NCBI GenBank assembly: GCA_019634635.1
Contig: JAHCBB010000016.1
Coordinates: forward strand, 1-64,000
Direction: 5' to 3'
DNA from: Verrucomicrobiia bacterium
GTDB lineage: Bacteria > Verrucomicrobiota > Verrucomicrobiia > Limisphaerales > UBA9464
DNA: 64,000 bases
Shown here: piece by piece, positions 36,589 through 45,390 of the stretch
Numbering within the stretch: the stretch's first letter is position 1
Layout of the letters: the number at the start of each line of letters is the position of its first letter
The notes under the pieces: generated by a model
The model's database searches: none
Seen by the model: the letters and a program-made list of their open reading frames with translations, nothing else
Told to the model about the DNA's origin: nothing
Position numbers and translations under genes: made by a program

Positions 36589-37641
36589 CTAGGGTTTTGG
36601 GGCATCCGGGCAAGGAGGCGGGCGGGCGGATTCCAGCCGGTCCAAGGCCTCCCGCACCACGCGCTCCACCTCCAGACCCGCGAGACAGGCCATGGGGATC
36701 GGATGACTGCACGAAGACTTCAGGCACGGCACGCAGTCGAGACCGACCTGCAGGACGGAGTTCTGCTGGCCGTAGGGACCGGTGCGCGCGGGATCGGTGG
36801 GGCCGAAGAGCGCGAGCACCGGACGGCGGAGGGCGGCGGCGACATGCATCGGCCCGGTGTCGTTGGTCACCATCAGAGCGCAGTTGCGGATCAACTCGAT
36901 CATCTCGGGCAGAGAGAGGCGTCCGGTCAGATCCACGGTCCGGTTTCCGGCGACCCGGGTGACTTCTTCGCCCAGGGGGCGGTCCCCCGGGCCCCCGAGG
37001 ACGGCCACGCGCCATCTGGGATCCCTGAGAGTCAGCCGGCGTGCGAGTTCACCGTAATGGGTGACCGGCCAGCGTTTGTTCATCCACCGGGCCCCGGGTT
37101 GCAGGGCGATCCAGACCGTTTCGTCGCCGCACGACAGGCTGCGGATTGCCGCTGCCGCCCGCGGGTGATGGGGAATCCATTCAAAATTCCAGTGGATGGG
37201 AACCTTCAGCGTCCGGAGCACGGCGAGGTACCACTCCACGGCGTGGCGGTTCGGCCCGGGGCGGGGGACGGCGAGGTCATAGGCCGCCGGGGCTCCTTCG
37301 CGTCGGTCATCGAGCCCCACGGTCAGGGCGCCGCGGGTCAGCCACGCCACGGCGGCGCTGCGCGCGAGGGCCTGGAGGTCGAGCACCCAGTCGTACCGCT
37401 CCCGTCGCAACCCCGAAATTTCCCGGCCCGCCGCGATGAATCCTGACGGACGCCCCCAGGCCTTTCGATCGAAGGGAATGACGCGATGGATGTCGGGATC
37501 GTCGGCCAGCAGGGGCACCAGATCCGTATGGATCCACCAGTCCACGGTCGCGGCGGGGAAGTGGGAGCGGATCAGTCGGGCCACGGGAAGGGCCTGCACG
37601 ACGTCGCCCAGGGAGCTGGGTTTCAGGATGAGAATCTTCAT
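36589..37641 (-). CDS. Glycosyltransferase family 9 (ADP-heptose:LPS heptosyltransferase-like)
   Basis: A 350-residue cytoplasmic GT-B enzyme of family 9 that probably adds a sugar, classically heptose, to LPS core. Family stretches are MKILILKPSSLGDVVQALP at the start, VALQPGARWMNKRW-like residues at about 185-200, TGRLSLPEMIELIRN and the donor-binding NDTGPMHVAAALRRPVLALFG. The tail has VPCLKSSCSHPIPMACL, with four cysteines as in many GT9 enzymes. The exact sugar cannot be told. It starts 33 bases after the end of the phosphoesterase gene. Confidence 0.92.
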   Translation of the reverse strand: MKILILKPSSLGDVVQALPVARLIRSHFPAATVDWWIHTDLVPLLADDPDIHRVIPFDRKAWGRPSGFIAAGREISGLRRERYDWVLDLQALARSAAVAWLTRGALTVGLDDRREGAPAAYDLAVPRPGPNRHAVEWYLAVLRTLKVPIHWNFEWIPHHPRAAAAIRSLSCGDETVWIALQPGARWMNKRWPVTHYGELARRLTLRDPRWRVAVLGGPGDRPLGEEVTRVAGNRTVDLTGRLSLPEMIELIRNCALMVTNDTGPMHVAAALRRPVLALFGPTDPARTGPYGQQNSVLQVGLDCVPCLKSSCSHPIPMACLAGLEVERVVREALDRLESARPPPCPDAPKP

Positions 37642-37674
37642 CGAAACCCGCGCCGAAACGGCCTGTCCGCCCGC

Positions 37675-38397
37675 CTACCGGCCAACCGCCAGCCGGTCCG
37701 CAAGGCGGTCGGGGAGTCCTGCCGCGCGAATTTTGCGCTGGGCCTCGGCCACCGGGTATTCCAGCCGGCGGAGTTCGATGGTTTGTTGAGCCATGTCGTA
37801 CACCACGTAGGCGGCCTTGGGGGAACCGTCCCGGGGCTGGCCGACGCTTCCGACGTTGACGAAATACTTCTTGCCCGGCTCCACGCGGAATTTCGAGTAG
37901 GTGCCGCCCCGGACGCCCGTGTCGCGAATGAACGCGACGGGCACATGGGTGTGGCCGAAAAAGCACACCTGGGTGTGCTGGTAGGTGAAGCTGGCGGCGG
38001 CCTCGAGCTTCTCGAAGACGTACCCCCACCGTTGGGGAACGTCGAGGGTCGCATGCACGACGGTGAAGTTCGCGACCAGCCTCTGGTATTTCAGTTCGCG
38101 CAGCCACTTCCGGTCCTCCGGGGTCAATTGGGAGCGCGACCAGTTCACCGCTTCCGCCGCGGCGTCGTTGAAGCCATCGGGGTCATCATCCACGCTGATG
38201 TACTCGTCGTGGTTTCCCTTGACGGTCGGAATATTCATCCCCCGGACGATTTCAAGACATTCCTTCGGGTTGGCCCCGTAGCCGACAATGTCGCCAAGGC
38301 AGGCCACATGGGTGCATTGCTGCAGCTTGATGTCCTCAAGGACCACCTGGAAGGCCTCCAGATTGGCGTGGATGTCGGCAATGATGGCGTACTTCAT
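37675..38397 (-). CDS. Calcineurin-type metallophosphoesterase, YfcE-like
   Basis: A 240-residue phosphoesterase with the full two-metal motif set: ADIHANLEAF (D-x-H), CLGDIVGYGANP (G-D-x-V), KGNHDEY (G-N-H-D/E), VVHATL and CFFGHTHVPVAF (G-H-T-H). The GDIVGYGANPKECLEIVR stretch is typical of a widespread bacterial group annotated as phosphodiesterases or Ser/Thr phosphatase-like. The substrate is unknown. ATG 38397 removes 18 unconserved upstream codons. It is 5 bases after the acylphosphatase stop. Confidence 0.92.
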   Translation of the reverse strand: MKYAIIADIHANLEAFQVVLEDIKLQQCTHVACLGDIVGYGANPKECLEIVRGMNIPTVKGNHDEYISVDDDPDGFNDAAAEAVNWSRSQLTPEDRKWLRELKYQRLVANFTVVHATLDVPQRWGYVFEKLEAAASFTYQHTQVCFFGHTHVPVAFIRDTGVRGGTYSKFRVEPGKKYFVNVGSVGQPRDGSPKAAYVVYDMAQQTIELRRLEYPVAEAQRKIRAAGLPDRLADRLAVGR

Positions 38398-38402
38398 CGG
38401 CG

Positions 38403-38681
38403 TCACGAGGTGATCGCGAAGTCCCGGAATTCTCCGCTTGGGCCCGACCACCGGATGTCCTCGTCGCGAATCAGCCCGTGAAGTCCGCTTGAGCGAACCG
38501 CCTTCCGGAACGCTTCAAGCTCCGATTCCTCGCCCTCGGCAACCAGTTCCACGCGGCCGTCCGGAAGGTTGCGCACGCGCCCCGTGACCTCGAATCCGGT
38601 GGAAAGCTGCTTGGCCTGGTATCGAAAGCCCACGCCCTGGACGTGGCCTGTGTAGAGCACCTGCATGCGGCGGCGGTTCAT
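38403..38681 (-). CDS. acyP: Acylphosphatase
   Basis: A 92-residue enzyme hydrolysing acyl phosphates. The phosphate loop GHVQGVGFRYQ, with its catalytic Arg, and the catalytic Asn in VRNLPDGRVELVAEG are both present. Length is as usual for the family. ATG 38681 starts MNRRRMQVLYTGHVQG; the frame is open further upstream but unconserved. It heads the acylphosphatase-phosphoesterase-glycosyltransferase run on the minus strand. Confidence 0.93.
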   Translation of the reverse strand: MNRRRMQVLYTGHVQGVGFRYQAKQLSTGFEVTGRVRNLPDGRVELVAEGEESELEAFRKAVRSSGLHGLIRDEDIRWSGPSGEFRDFAITS

Positions 38682-38813
38682 CAATGACCTTCCCGCCCGG
38701 GTGGGGTCCTTGAAATGTTGATGTTTCTGATCACGAACAGGCGAGTGACTTAGCCATATCCATGCCGGATGAGGCAATGGTTTTGTCTCCGGTTTTCGTC
38801 TCCATCGGCCGGG

Positions 38814-38827
38814 GGGCGCATGCGCCC
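38814..38827. repeat. 14-base perfect palindrome
   Basis: GGGCGCATGCGCCC lies between the acylphosphatase and MnmD-like genes. There is no T run on either side, so it is not a good terminator; it could be a protein-binding site or a transcript-end hairpin for the upstream methyltransferase gene. Confidence 0.4.
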
Positions 38828-38864
38828 TGCCCGGAGCGGGTCCGGTCGCACGCCCCTGGACCGC

Positions 38865-39740
38865 TCAGCCCGTCCGAATGGCGCTGCCGGCAAATTGCGG
38901 GTGGTCCCGCAGGGCCTCGCGGGTTGCCGGGGACATCGGTGCCTGCACGTACGGCACCGTCGTCATCGGCTCGGCGCTGCACGAGCGCATGGCGCGCAGC
39001 AGCCAGGTGTCGTCCAGCGGACGCTCCACAAGCGATGCCTGATTGGCCGCCACGGTCGTTTCGTCCTTTTCCCCGGTGGAACATCCGACCCCCACGATCC
39101 ATCCGGCCCGGAGGAGCGAGACCCGGACGAGGGTGGCCCGGGAGTACGTCGCGAGGGCGCAGGGCGATGCTTCGTGGGCCAGCAATCGAAGCCGGGTCAG
39201 CAGGGGCAGCGTCCACATGGACGGATTCCGCGCCGGGGAAAACGCGTCGAACAGAATGGCATTTGGGGCCGGCCAGGCCGGTGCCTCCGGGCCATGGAGC
39301 ACGGTCGGGAAATCGCCCAGGTGCAGCGTCCAATCCACCGTGACCGCCCCGGACCGGAACGTGGACTGCCCCTGGTCCAGCAAGTTTCGGACCCCGGCCT
39401 CAAAGCCGTGAAGGTATTGGAGGCACCCGGCATGGCGGAGCGCAAATCGCAGCGGCTCCAGGGTGTGGTCGAAGCTCAGAACTCTCAACCGGCCGGTTTC
39501 CGCGCGGACCGAGTGGGCCACGGCGAGCGGGTTGGCGGCCGCGCCTAGCCCGACGTCCCAGACGACAAATGGCTCCTCCCGCACGGCACGCAGGCGATCG
39601 GCAATGCGCAATTGGCGGACGTACAATGCATCCGCCTCCGCTGCGGGGCCGACCACCGGGTGGTAGGTCTCGGCAACCTCAAGGTCCCGAATGCTCCAGG
39701 AACCGTTGCGGAGTTGGACCAGTTGGAAGCGGGGGGTCAC
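38865..39740 (-). CDS. MnmD/MnmC-like SAM-dependent methyltransferase (tRNA wobble uridine)
   Basis: A 291-residue protein resembling the methyltransferase half of MnmC (DUF752), which makes 5-methylaminomethyl-2-thiouridine in tRNA. Seen motifs are SIRDLEVAETYHPVVGPAAEA near the start, the SAM-binding VVWDVGLGAAANPLAV and the family's ILFDAFSPARNPSMWT. The FAD-oxidase half of MnmC is absent, as in stand-alone MnmD. The spacing of conserved parts fits, but the central region is divergent and the C-terminal 60 residues are unusual. GTG 39740 is the start. Confidence 0.82.
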   Translation of the reverse strand: MTPRFQLVQLRNGSWSIRDLEVAETYHPVVGPAAEADALYVRQLRIADRLRAVREEPFVVWDVGLGAAANPLAVAHSVRAETGRLRVLSFDHTLEPLRFALRHAGCLQYLHGFEAGVRNLLDQGQSTFRSGAVTVDWTLHLGDFPTVLHGPEAPAWPAPNAILFDAFSPARNPSMWTLPLLTRLRLLAHEASPCALATYSRATLVRVSLLRAGWIVGVGCSTGEKDETTVAANQASLVERPLDDTWLLRAMRSCSAEPMTTVPYVQAPMSPATREALRDHPQFAGSAIRTG

Positions 39741-39841
39741 GGGAGAGGTCTGCCCCCGGCGGCACGGCCGCGGTGTCCGGCAGGGACTGCGGGCGGTGCT
39801 TCCGGCTTCGTTCCTGGCGCCTCATCGGATAGCCTGTTGCG

Positions 39842-41167
39842 GTGCTTTCCGACTCCGACTGGCGGGACCGGGTCCGGCGTGCGCTGGATGCCACCCCGGT
39901 GCTCGACATCCACACGCATCTCTTCGACCCGTCCTTCGGATCCCTTGTGCTGTGGGGGCTGGATGAACAATTGGTGTACCACTATCTGGTCAGTGAGGCC
40001 TTCCGCCAGCTGGAGGTGCCGTTCGACCAGTTTTGGGCGGCGCCCCGCGGACAGCAGGCGGCCTACATATGGGATGCCCTGTTCGTCAAGCATTCCCCGG
40101 TTTCGGAAGCGTGCCGCGGTGTGCTGACCACCCTGCAAGCCCTGGGTCTTGACCCGCGGCGGCAGGACCTCCCGGCGTTGCGCCGCTGGTTCGCGGAACA
40201 GACTCCGGCGACGTTTGCGGACCGCGTGATGACCGCCGCCCGCGTCGCGGGCGTTGGCATGACCAATTCGCCATGGGATCCCGCGGAGCGCGCAGTGTGG
40301 CAGCGGGGACTGGTGAGGGATCCCCGATTTTTTGCAGCCCTGCGGATTGACCCGCTCCTCCTCGACTGGCCTGCGTCGTCCGGTGCGCTCCAGTCCGACG
40401 GGTTTCCTGTTTCTCCGGAACGGAACCAGGCCACGGCGGACGCCATCCGGCGGTTCCTGGAGCTCTGGACCCGGCGTCTCGACGCGCGCTATTGCATGGT
40501 GTCCCTCCCGCCGTCGTTCGCTTGGCCCGGGGACTCGACGGCCGCGTGGATGATCGAGAACGCCGTGCTGCCGCATTGCCGCGAACACGGACAGCCGTTT
40601 GCCCTGATGATGGGGGTGCGGCGGGCGGTGAATCCGGCGCTTCGTCTCGCCGGGGACGGGCTTGGGCGCAGCGATCTCCTGGCGCTCGAGAACCTGTGCG
40701 CCGCCCACCCGGAGCATCGGTTTCTCGTCACCTGCCTGAGCCGGGAAAACCAGCATGAGCTCGTCGTGCTGGCCCGGAAGTTCCGCAATCTCCATCCGTT
40801 TGGCTGCTGGTGGTTCACCAATATTCCCCGCCTCGCCGACGAGATCACGACCCTGCGACTGGAGTTGCTGGGCACCAGCTTTACCGCCCAGCACAGCGAC
40901 GCCCGGGTTCTGGACCAGTTGGTCTACAAGTGGGCGCACTTCCGGGACATTCTGACGAACGCTCTCGCGGCCAGGTACCGGGATCTGGCCGTGTCGGGGT
41001 GGCTGGTGTCGGATGCCGAAATCGCTCGGGACACCGACGAGTTGCTGGGTGGGGCCTTCCGGCGCTTTTGCGCCTCTGCCGGCTCCGGACGTCCGGATTT
41101 CGAGGCCGCCGGGATCGGGGGGGCACCTCTCGGAAACGGGCTTGACTCTCGTGAGGGAGGTGCGTGA
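39842..41167 (+). CDS. Glucuronate isomerase (UxaC)-like amidohydrolase-fold protein
   Basis: A 441-residue TIM-barrel protein similar to uronate isomerases, which interconvert glucuronate and fructuronate. The metal-binding [14 protein letters not shown] (His24 and His26) and the [16 protein letters not shown] stretch match the divergent uronate isomerase-like group common in Planctomycetes and Verrucomicrobia. Other family elements such as [10 protein letters not shown] are also seen. Because the group is divergent, true glucuronate activity is not assured. The start is GTG 39842. Its stop region contains the ribosome site of the pseudopilin that follows. Confidence 0.85.
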   Translation: MLSDSDWRDRVRRALDATPVLDIHTHLFDPSFGSLVLWGLDEQLVYHYLVSEAFRQLEVPFDQFWAAPRGQQAAYIWDALFVKHSPVSEACRGVLTTLQALGLDPRRQDLPALRRWFAEQTPATFADRVMTAARVAGVGMTNSPWDPAERAVWQRGLVRDPRFFAALRIDPLLLDWPASSGALQSDGFPVSPERNQATADAIRRFLELWTRRLDARYCMVSLPPSFAWPGDSTAAWMIENAVLPHCREHGQPFALMMGVRRAVNPALRLAGDGLGRSDLLALENLCAAHPEHRFLVTCLSRENQHELVVLARKFRNLHPFGCWWFTNIPRLADEITTLRLELLGTSFTAQHSDARVLDQLVYKWAHFRDILTNALAARYRDLAVSGWLVSDAEIARDTDELLGGAFRRFCASAGSGRPDFEAAGIGGAPLGNGLDSREGGA

Positions 41168-41175
41168 GGTGGAGC

Positions 41176-41922
41176 ATGAAATCCTCGGCGGGGCGGTCGG
41201 CTTTTTGCAGGGGCTTCACCCTGATCGAGTTGCTTGTGGTCATCGCCATCATTGCCATCCTGGCCGGCATGCTGCTCCCGGCGCTTGCCAAGGCCAAGGC
41301 CCGCGCGCACCACGCGTACTGCCTCAACAACCAGAAGCAGATTGGCATCGCCACTGCGTTGTATGCGGCCGACTTCGGCGCCCGGTTTCCCCTGGTCCGA
41401 AACTGGGGGCGCGCCTGGGGGGCCGACCACGCGCTGCGTCCCGACAATGTCTGGCTTCCGGAGCTGCTCGAACCCTACCTGGCGAAGAACGGCAACAAGC
41501 CAACCAACTACACCGGTCGCCTCGTCCGACAGCCGCTTCCCGGCCTGTTCACCTGCCCGGCGGGCATCCGGGCCAAGGACCCCTCGATCGGAATGCTTCG
41601 GGATCTGCTGCGCGACAACGATCACGTCACGTACATCTGGAATCACATCTACCTCCGGAAGAACGGGACCTATGAGGAGCGCAAACCGGTGAGCGGCCGG
41701 CGCGATGCCGATGTCGTCAGTCCGTCGCGCGCCGTGCTGCTGTGGGAAATCCCGTACTGGAACTGGGACCGCTCGGCCCATGGCGACCGGTTGAATCTGA
41801 TTTTTGCCGACAACCACGCCGCACCCGAGAAGCGGCGCAAGGACGAGGTGGACTGGTGGGTGTTCCACAGTCGGCGCGGCTGGGACGACGACGAGCTCAC
41901 CGGCAGGACCTCCCTGCAGTGA
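41176..41922 (+). CDS. Pseudopilin-like secreted protein
   Basis: A 248-residue protein with the prepilin leader: a basic leader ends in Gly, followed by [20 protein letters not shown], with Glu at position 5. [27 protein letters not shown] follows the helix in pieces, and a late ADNHAAP replaces the ADGH motif of the other two. ATG 41176 is preceded by a good ribosome site (GAGGTGGAG) that overlaps the stop of the uronate isomerase-like gene; an earlier GTG at 41164 is possible. Confidence 0.9.
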   Translation: MKSSAGRSAFCRGFTLIELLVVIAIIAILAGMLLPALAKAKARAHHAYCLNNQKQIGIATALYAADFGARFPLVRNWGRAWGADHALRPDNVWLPELLEPYLAKNGNKPTNYTGRLVRQPLPGLFTCPAGIRAKDPSIGMLRDLLRDNDHVTYIWNHIYLRKNGTYEERKPVSGRRDADVVSPSRAVLLWEIPYWNWDRSAHGDRLNLIFADNHAAPEKRRKDEVDWWVFHSRRGWDDDELTGRTSLQ

Positions 41923-41985
41923 GCGGTGGTGCCGAAGTCCGGCCCGGGTTTGACACCGGAAGGCACCGCCGGGATAACTTGGCGC

Positions 41986-43743
41986 GTGACGCAACTGAAG
42001 ACGTTGTTCCCCGGACTTCTTGCGGGTGCCCTCGCGGCCTTCGGTCCCGCGGGCGCCGCGGTGGATTTCAAACGCGAGGTCCGGCCGGTGCTGGAGGTGT
42101 ACTGCCTCAAGTGTCACGGGGACGAAAAGCCCAAGGGGGACCTGTCGCTCACGACGCGCGAGGCAGCCATTCGGGGTGGGGACGCCGGCACTTCCCTGGT
42201 TCCGGGCGAACCGGCCAAGTCGTCGTTGTACACCTTGACGACGCTTCCGGAGGATCACGACGACGTGATGCCTCCCAAGGGGGAGAAGTTGTCCGCCGCC
42301 CAGCAGGAGACGCTCCGGCTCTGGATCGCCGAGGGTGCCGTCTGGCCCGCGGAAATCCGGCTTCAACAGCGTGAAAAAGTGGATTTTGTCCGGCAGGTCA
42401 AGCCGCTGCTCGAGATGTCGTGTGTGTCGTGTCACAAGGAGGGCAATGCCAAGGGAAAACTGCGCCTGGATGATCGTGAGGCGGCGTTGACGTCACCGCA
42501 CCTGGTGCCGGGGGATGCCCTGGCGTCGGCGGTCTACACCACCACGATCCTGCCGGCCGATCACGACGACTTGATGCCTCCGGCGAAGAAAGGGGGGCCA
42601 TTGCCAGTGTCCAGGACGGATCTCCTGCGCGACTGGATTGATCAGGGCGCGTATTGGCCCGAGGGGTTGGTTCTCCAGGAGCGGGAACCCGATGCCTCCG
42701 GGGATCGGGACTGGGATGCGGTGATCGCTGCGTTGCATGCGATGTTGCTGAAGAACGAGCAGACCTCGCCCGTGGTGCACAAGGACTACTCGGAAACGGT
42801 CCACGACTCGGTGACTTTCGAGATGGTGGCGATTCCCGGGGGGGAATTTGAGATGGGGAGCGATTCCGACACCCCCGGCCACCAACCGGATGAATCGCCG
42901 CGGCGTCGGGTCCGGGTGGATCCGTTCTGGATGGGCAGGAACGAGGTCACCTGGAACGAGTATGAACTGTTTCAGTTCCCCAGCCTGGAAAAGGGGGCCA
43001 ACGTCAGCACCGAGCGGGTTAATCGGGAATTGCTGTTGATGATGGAGTTCGCGAGGCCTCCGGACGGCGGCAATCCGTACACGGGTCGCGAGGCGGATGC
43101 GGTCAGCCGTCCGACCACCCCGTACGTGGAAATGAGCTTCGGGATGGGCAAGGACGGGTTTCCGGCGATCAGCATGACCCATTACGCGGCGCTCATGTAC
43201 TGCCGCTGGCTGTCGGCGAAGACCGGACATTTCTACCGGTTGGCCACCGAGGCGGAGTGGGAGTACGCGGCGAGGGCGGGCACCTCGACGACCTACTTCT
43301 GGGGGGATGACCCAGACCAGGCGGGAGAGTACGCGTGGTTTTTTGACAATGCGGACGGCAAGTACCAGAAGGTGGGGCAGAAAAAGCCCAATCCCTTCGG
43401 GCTCCATGACATGCTGGGGAATGTGGCCGAGTGGGTCACCGATGGGTACAAGGCCGATGCCTACTCGCTGCTGCCGCCGGACAATCCGGTGCTGTTCGGG
43501 TTTGCGGAGTACCCTCATGTGGCCCGTGGCGGCTCATGGGATGATGACCTTGAGAAGCTCCGTTGTGCGGCGCGACAGGCCAGCGATTCCGGTTGGAAGA
43601 TGCGCGACCCCCAGTTGCCGAAGTCGCGATGGTACCTTACGGACGCCCAGTTTCTCGGCTGGCGGGTGGTTCGCCCGTTGAAGGTTCCGGAGACTCCGGC
43701 CGAACTGGCACGTTGGTGGACCAGTTGGCCGGCACAGAAGTGA
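41986..43743 (+). CDS. Fusion of two c-type cytochrome domains with a SUMF1 (formylglycine-generating enzyme-like) domain
   Basis: An exported protein of about 585 residues. A signal peptide (about 1-25) leads into two planctomycete-type cytochrome c domains with heme motifs CLKCH (40-44) and CVSCH (146-150); each is followed by a GD/GK-x-L-x-L-x-x-R-E-A stretch and an MPP segment supplying a possible axial Met. A SUMF1/EgtB-type sulfatase-modifying-factor domain (about 260-570) follows: FEMVAIPGGEFEMGSDS, RRVRVDPFWMGRNEVTW, YRLATEAEWEYAARAG, GLHDMLGNVAEWVTDGY and VARGGSWDDD. SUMF1-like domains may bind or modify substrates; the catalytic cysteine pair of true FGE is not evident. GTG 41986 is the likely start. 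Confidence 0.88.
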   Translation: MTQLKTLFPGLLAGALAAFGPAGAAVDFKREVRPVLEVYCLKCHGDEKPKGDLSLTTREAAIRGGDAGTSLVPGEPAKSSLYTLTTLPEDHDDVMPPKGEKLSAAQQETLRLWIAEGAVWPAEIRLQQREKVDFVRQVKPLLEMSCVSCHKEGNAKGKLRLDDREAALTSPHLVPGDALASAVYTTTILPADHDDLMPPAKKGGPLPVSRTDLLRDWIDQGAYWPEGLVLQEREPDASGDRDWDAVIAALHAMLLKNEQTSPVVHKDYSETVHDSVTFEMVAIPGGEFEMGSDSDTPGHQPDESPRRRVRVDPFWMGRNEVTWNEYELFQFPSLEKGANVSTERVNRELLLMMEFARPPDGGNPYTGREADAVSRPTTPYVEMSFGMGKDGFPAISMTHYAALMYCRWLSAKTGHFYRLATEAEWEYAARAGTSTTYFWGDDPDQAGEYAWFFDNADGKYQKVGQKKPNPFGLHDMLGNVAEWVTDGYKADAYSLLPPDNPVLFGFAEYPHVARGGSWDDDLEKLRCAARQASDSGWKMRDPQLPKSRWYLTDAQFLGWRVVRPLKVPETPAELARWWTSWPAQK

Positions 43744-43938
43744 CTCTCCGTCGCACGCGGGCGGGGGATCGGGACGTCCGAAGGGGAGCGAATCTTGAAT
43801 CTCGATGATCAGGGATTCGGCGCTTGCCCCCGGACCGGCCGATCCACACAGTTCGAATCCATCCGGCCTTGCAAGAATCTCCAATGAATCTGCGGGCGCG
43901 GTCCGGAGTCGAAAAACGCAACGAATCCACTGTTTCCC

Positions 43939-45237
43939 ATGAATTCCCACGTCAGCCTCCCGGGTGTTTCCCGGCGGCGCTTCATCTCGTCCTCGGGAAC
44001 GGCCGCCGTCGGCGCCCTCGCCGCCGGCCGCCTTGTGTTCGCGCAGTCGAGCGACACCCTGAAGATCGCCCTTGTCGGCTGCGGTGGCCGCGGATCGGGC
44101 GCCGCCAATCAGGCGTTGAACGTTCCGGGAACCCGACTGGTGGCGGTTGCGGACGCCTTTCAAGACCGGTTGGAGGGGGCACTGGCCAACCTCAAGCAGT
44201 CACAGGGCTCCAAGGTGGATGTCCCGGCCGAGCGGCAGTTCGTCGGGTTTGACGGTTACAAGGACGCGATCGCGCTCGCCGACGTGGTGATCCTGGCGAC
44301 ACCTCCGGGATTCCGTCCGATGCATTTCGAGGAGGCGATTCGTCAGGGAAAGCACGTGTTCGCCGAGAAGCCCGTGGCGACGGATGGCCCGGGGGTGCGG
44401 CGGTTCCTGGCCGCGGCGGAGGAGGCGAAGCGCAAGAATCTCAAGGTGGGCATCGGCCTGCAGCGGCATCACCAGCCAGGCTACATCGAGACCGTCCGGC
44501 GCCTGCACGACGGCGCCATCGGGGACATCCACACCATGCGGGTCTACTGGAACGACGCCGGCGTGTGGGTGAATCCGCGGAAGCCCGGCCAGACCGAGAT
44601 GGAGTACCAGATGCGCAACTGGTACTACTTCAATTGGTTGTGCGGTGATCACATCGTCGAGCAGCACATCCACAATCTCGATGTCGCCAACTGGGTGAAG
44701 GATGGCTACCCGGTGAAGGCCCGTGGCATGGGCGGCCGGCAGGTGCGCACCGCCCGCGAATACGGGGAGATCTACGACCACCATGCCGTGGAGTACTTCT
44801 ATGCCGACGGGTCCACCGTGTTCAGCCAGTGCCGTCATATCCGCGGCTGCTGGAGCGAAGTCAATGAGCACGCAGTGGGAACCAAGGGCACCTGCAATGT
44901 AGGTGGGCACCAGATCAAGCCCGTTTCCGGCGACGACTGGCGGTTCCGGTCGGCGAAGCCGGTGGACCCCTACCAGCAGGAACATGACGACCTGTTCGCT
45001 GCCATTCGAAACAACACCGAGTACAATGAAGGATTCAACGGTGCCAAGTCCACCCTGACGGCGATCATGGGACGGTTTGCCACCTACTCCGGGGTGGAGA
45101 TCGGCTGGGAGCAGGCGCTCAATTCCGATCTCAACCTGTTTCCGGATCGTCTGGCCTGGGATGCCGAGCCCAAGTCGCTCCCGGATGCCGACGGCTTCTA
45201 CAAAATCGCGATGCCCGGGCAGTGGAAGCTGAGTTGA
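43939..45237 (+). CDS. Tat-exported Gfo/Idh/MocA-family oxidoreductase
   Basis: A 432-residue NAD(P)-dependent oxidoreductase for sugars or polyols. A twin-arginine signal SRRRFISSSGTAAVGALAAG (about 11-30) indicates folded export through Tat. The Rossmann motif IALVGCGGRGSG and the catalytic EKP in GKHVFAEKPVATDG are clear. The C-terminal domain has GDHIVEQHIHNLDVANWV, with conserved His residues. This Tat-exported type is typical of Planctomycetes and Verrucomicrobia; NAD(P) may be bound tightly as a prosthetic group. A gap of 195 bases separates it from the cytochrome-SUMF1 gene; I saw no gene there. Confidence 0.92.
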   Translation: MNSHVSLPGVSRRRFISSSGTAAVGALAAGRLVFAQSSDTLKIALVGCGGRGSGAANQALNVPGTRLVAVADAFQDRLEGALANLKQSQGSKVDVPAERQFVGFDGYKDAIALADVVILATPPGFRPMHFEEAIRQGKHVFAEKPVATDGPGVRRFLAAAEEAKRKNLKVGIGLQRHHQPGYIETVRRLHDGAIGDIHTMRVYWNDAGVWVNPRKPGQTEMEYQMRNWYYFNWLCGDHIVEQHIHNLDVANWVKDGYPVKARGMGGRQVRTAREYGEIYDHHAVEYFYADGSTVFSQCRHIRGCWSEVNEHAVGTKGTCNVGGHQIKPVSGDDWRFRSAKPVDPYQQEHDDLFAAIRNNTEYNEGFNGAKSTLTAIMGRFATYSGVEIGWEQALNSDLNLFPDRLAWDAEPKSLPDADGFYKIAMPGQWKLS

Positions 45238-45390
45238 TCCGTTCCGGCGCGCACCGGGGCGGTCCGGTGGGAGGGGCTCGGTGGGTGCGATCCGTTTGCC
45301 CGTCGGGTCCCCGTGTGGGGTTTGCCATCCTTGGGCCGCGCCCAATGGGTTCCTCTGGAAGCCGACTCGATGGCGCGCACCGGTTGGGTT

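Noticed and set aside
38814..38827. GGGCGCATGCGCCC as a rho-independent terminator
   Set aside because: No T tract follows on either strand; kept only as a palindrome.
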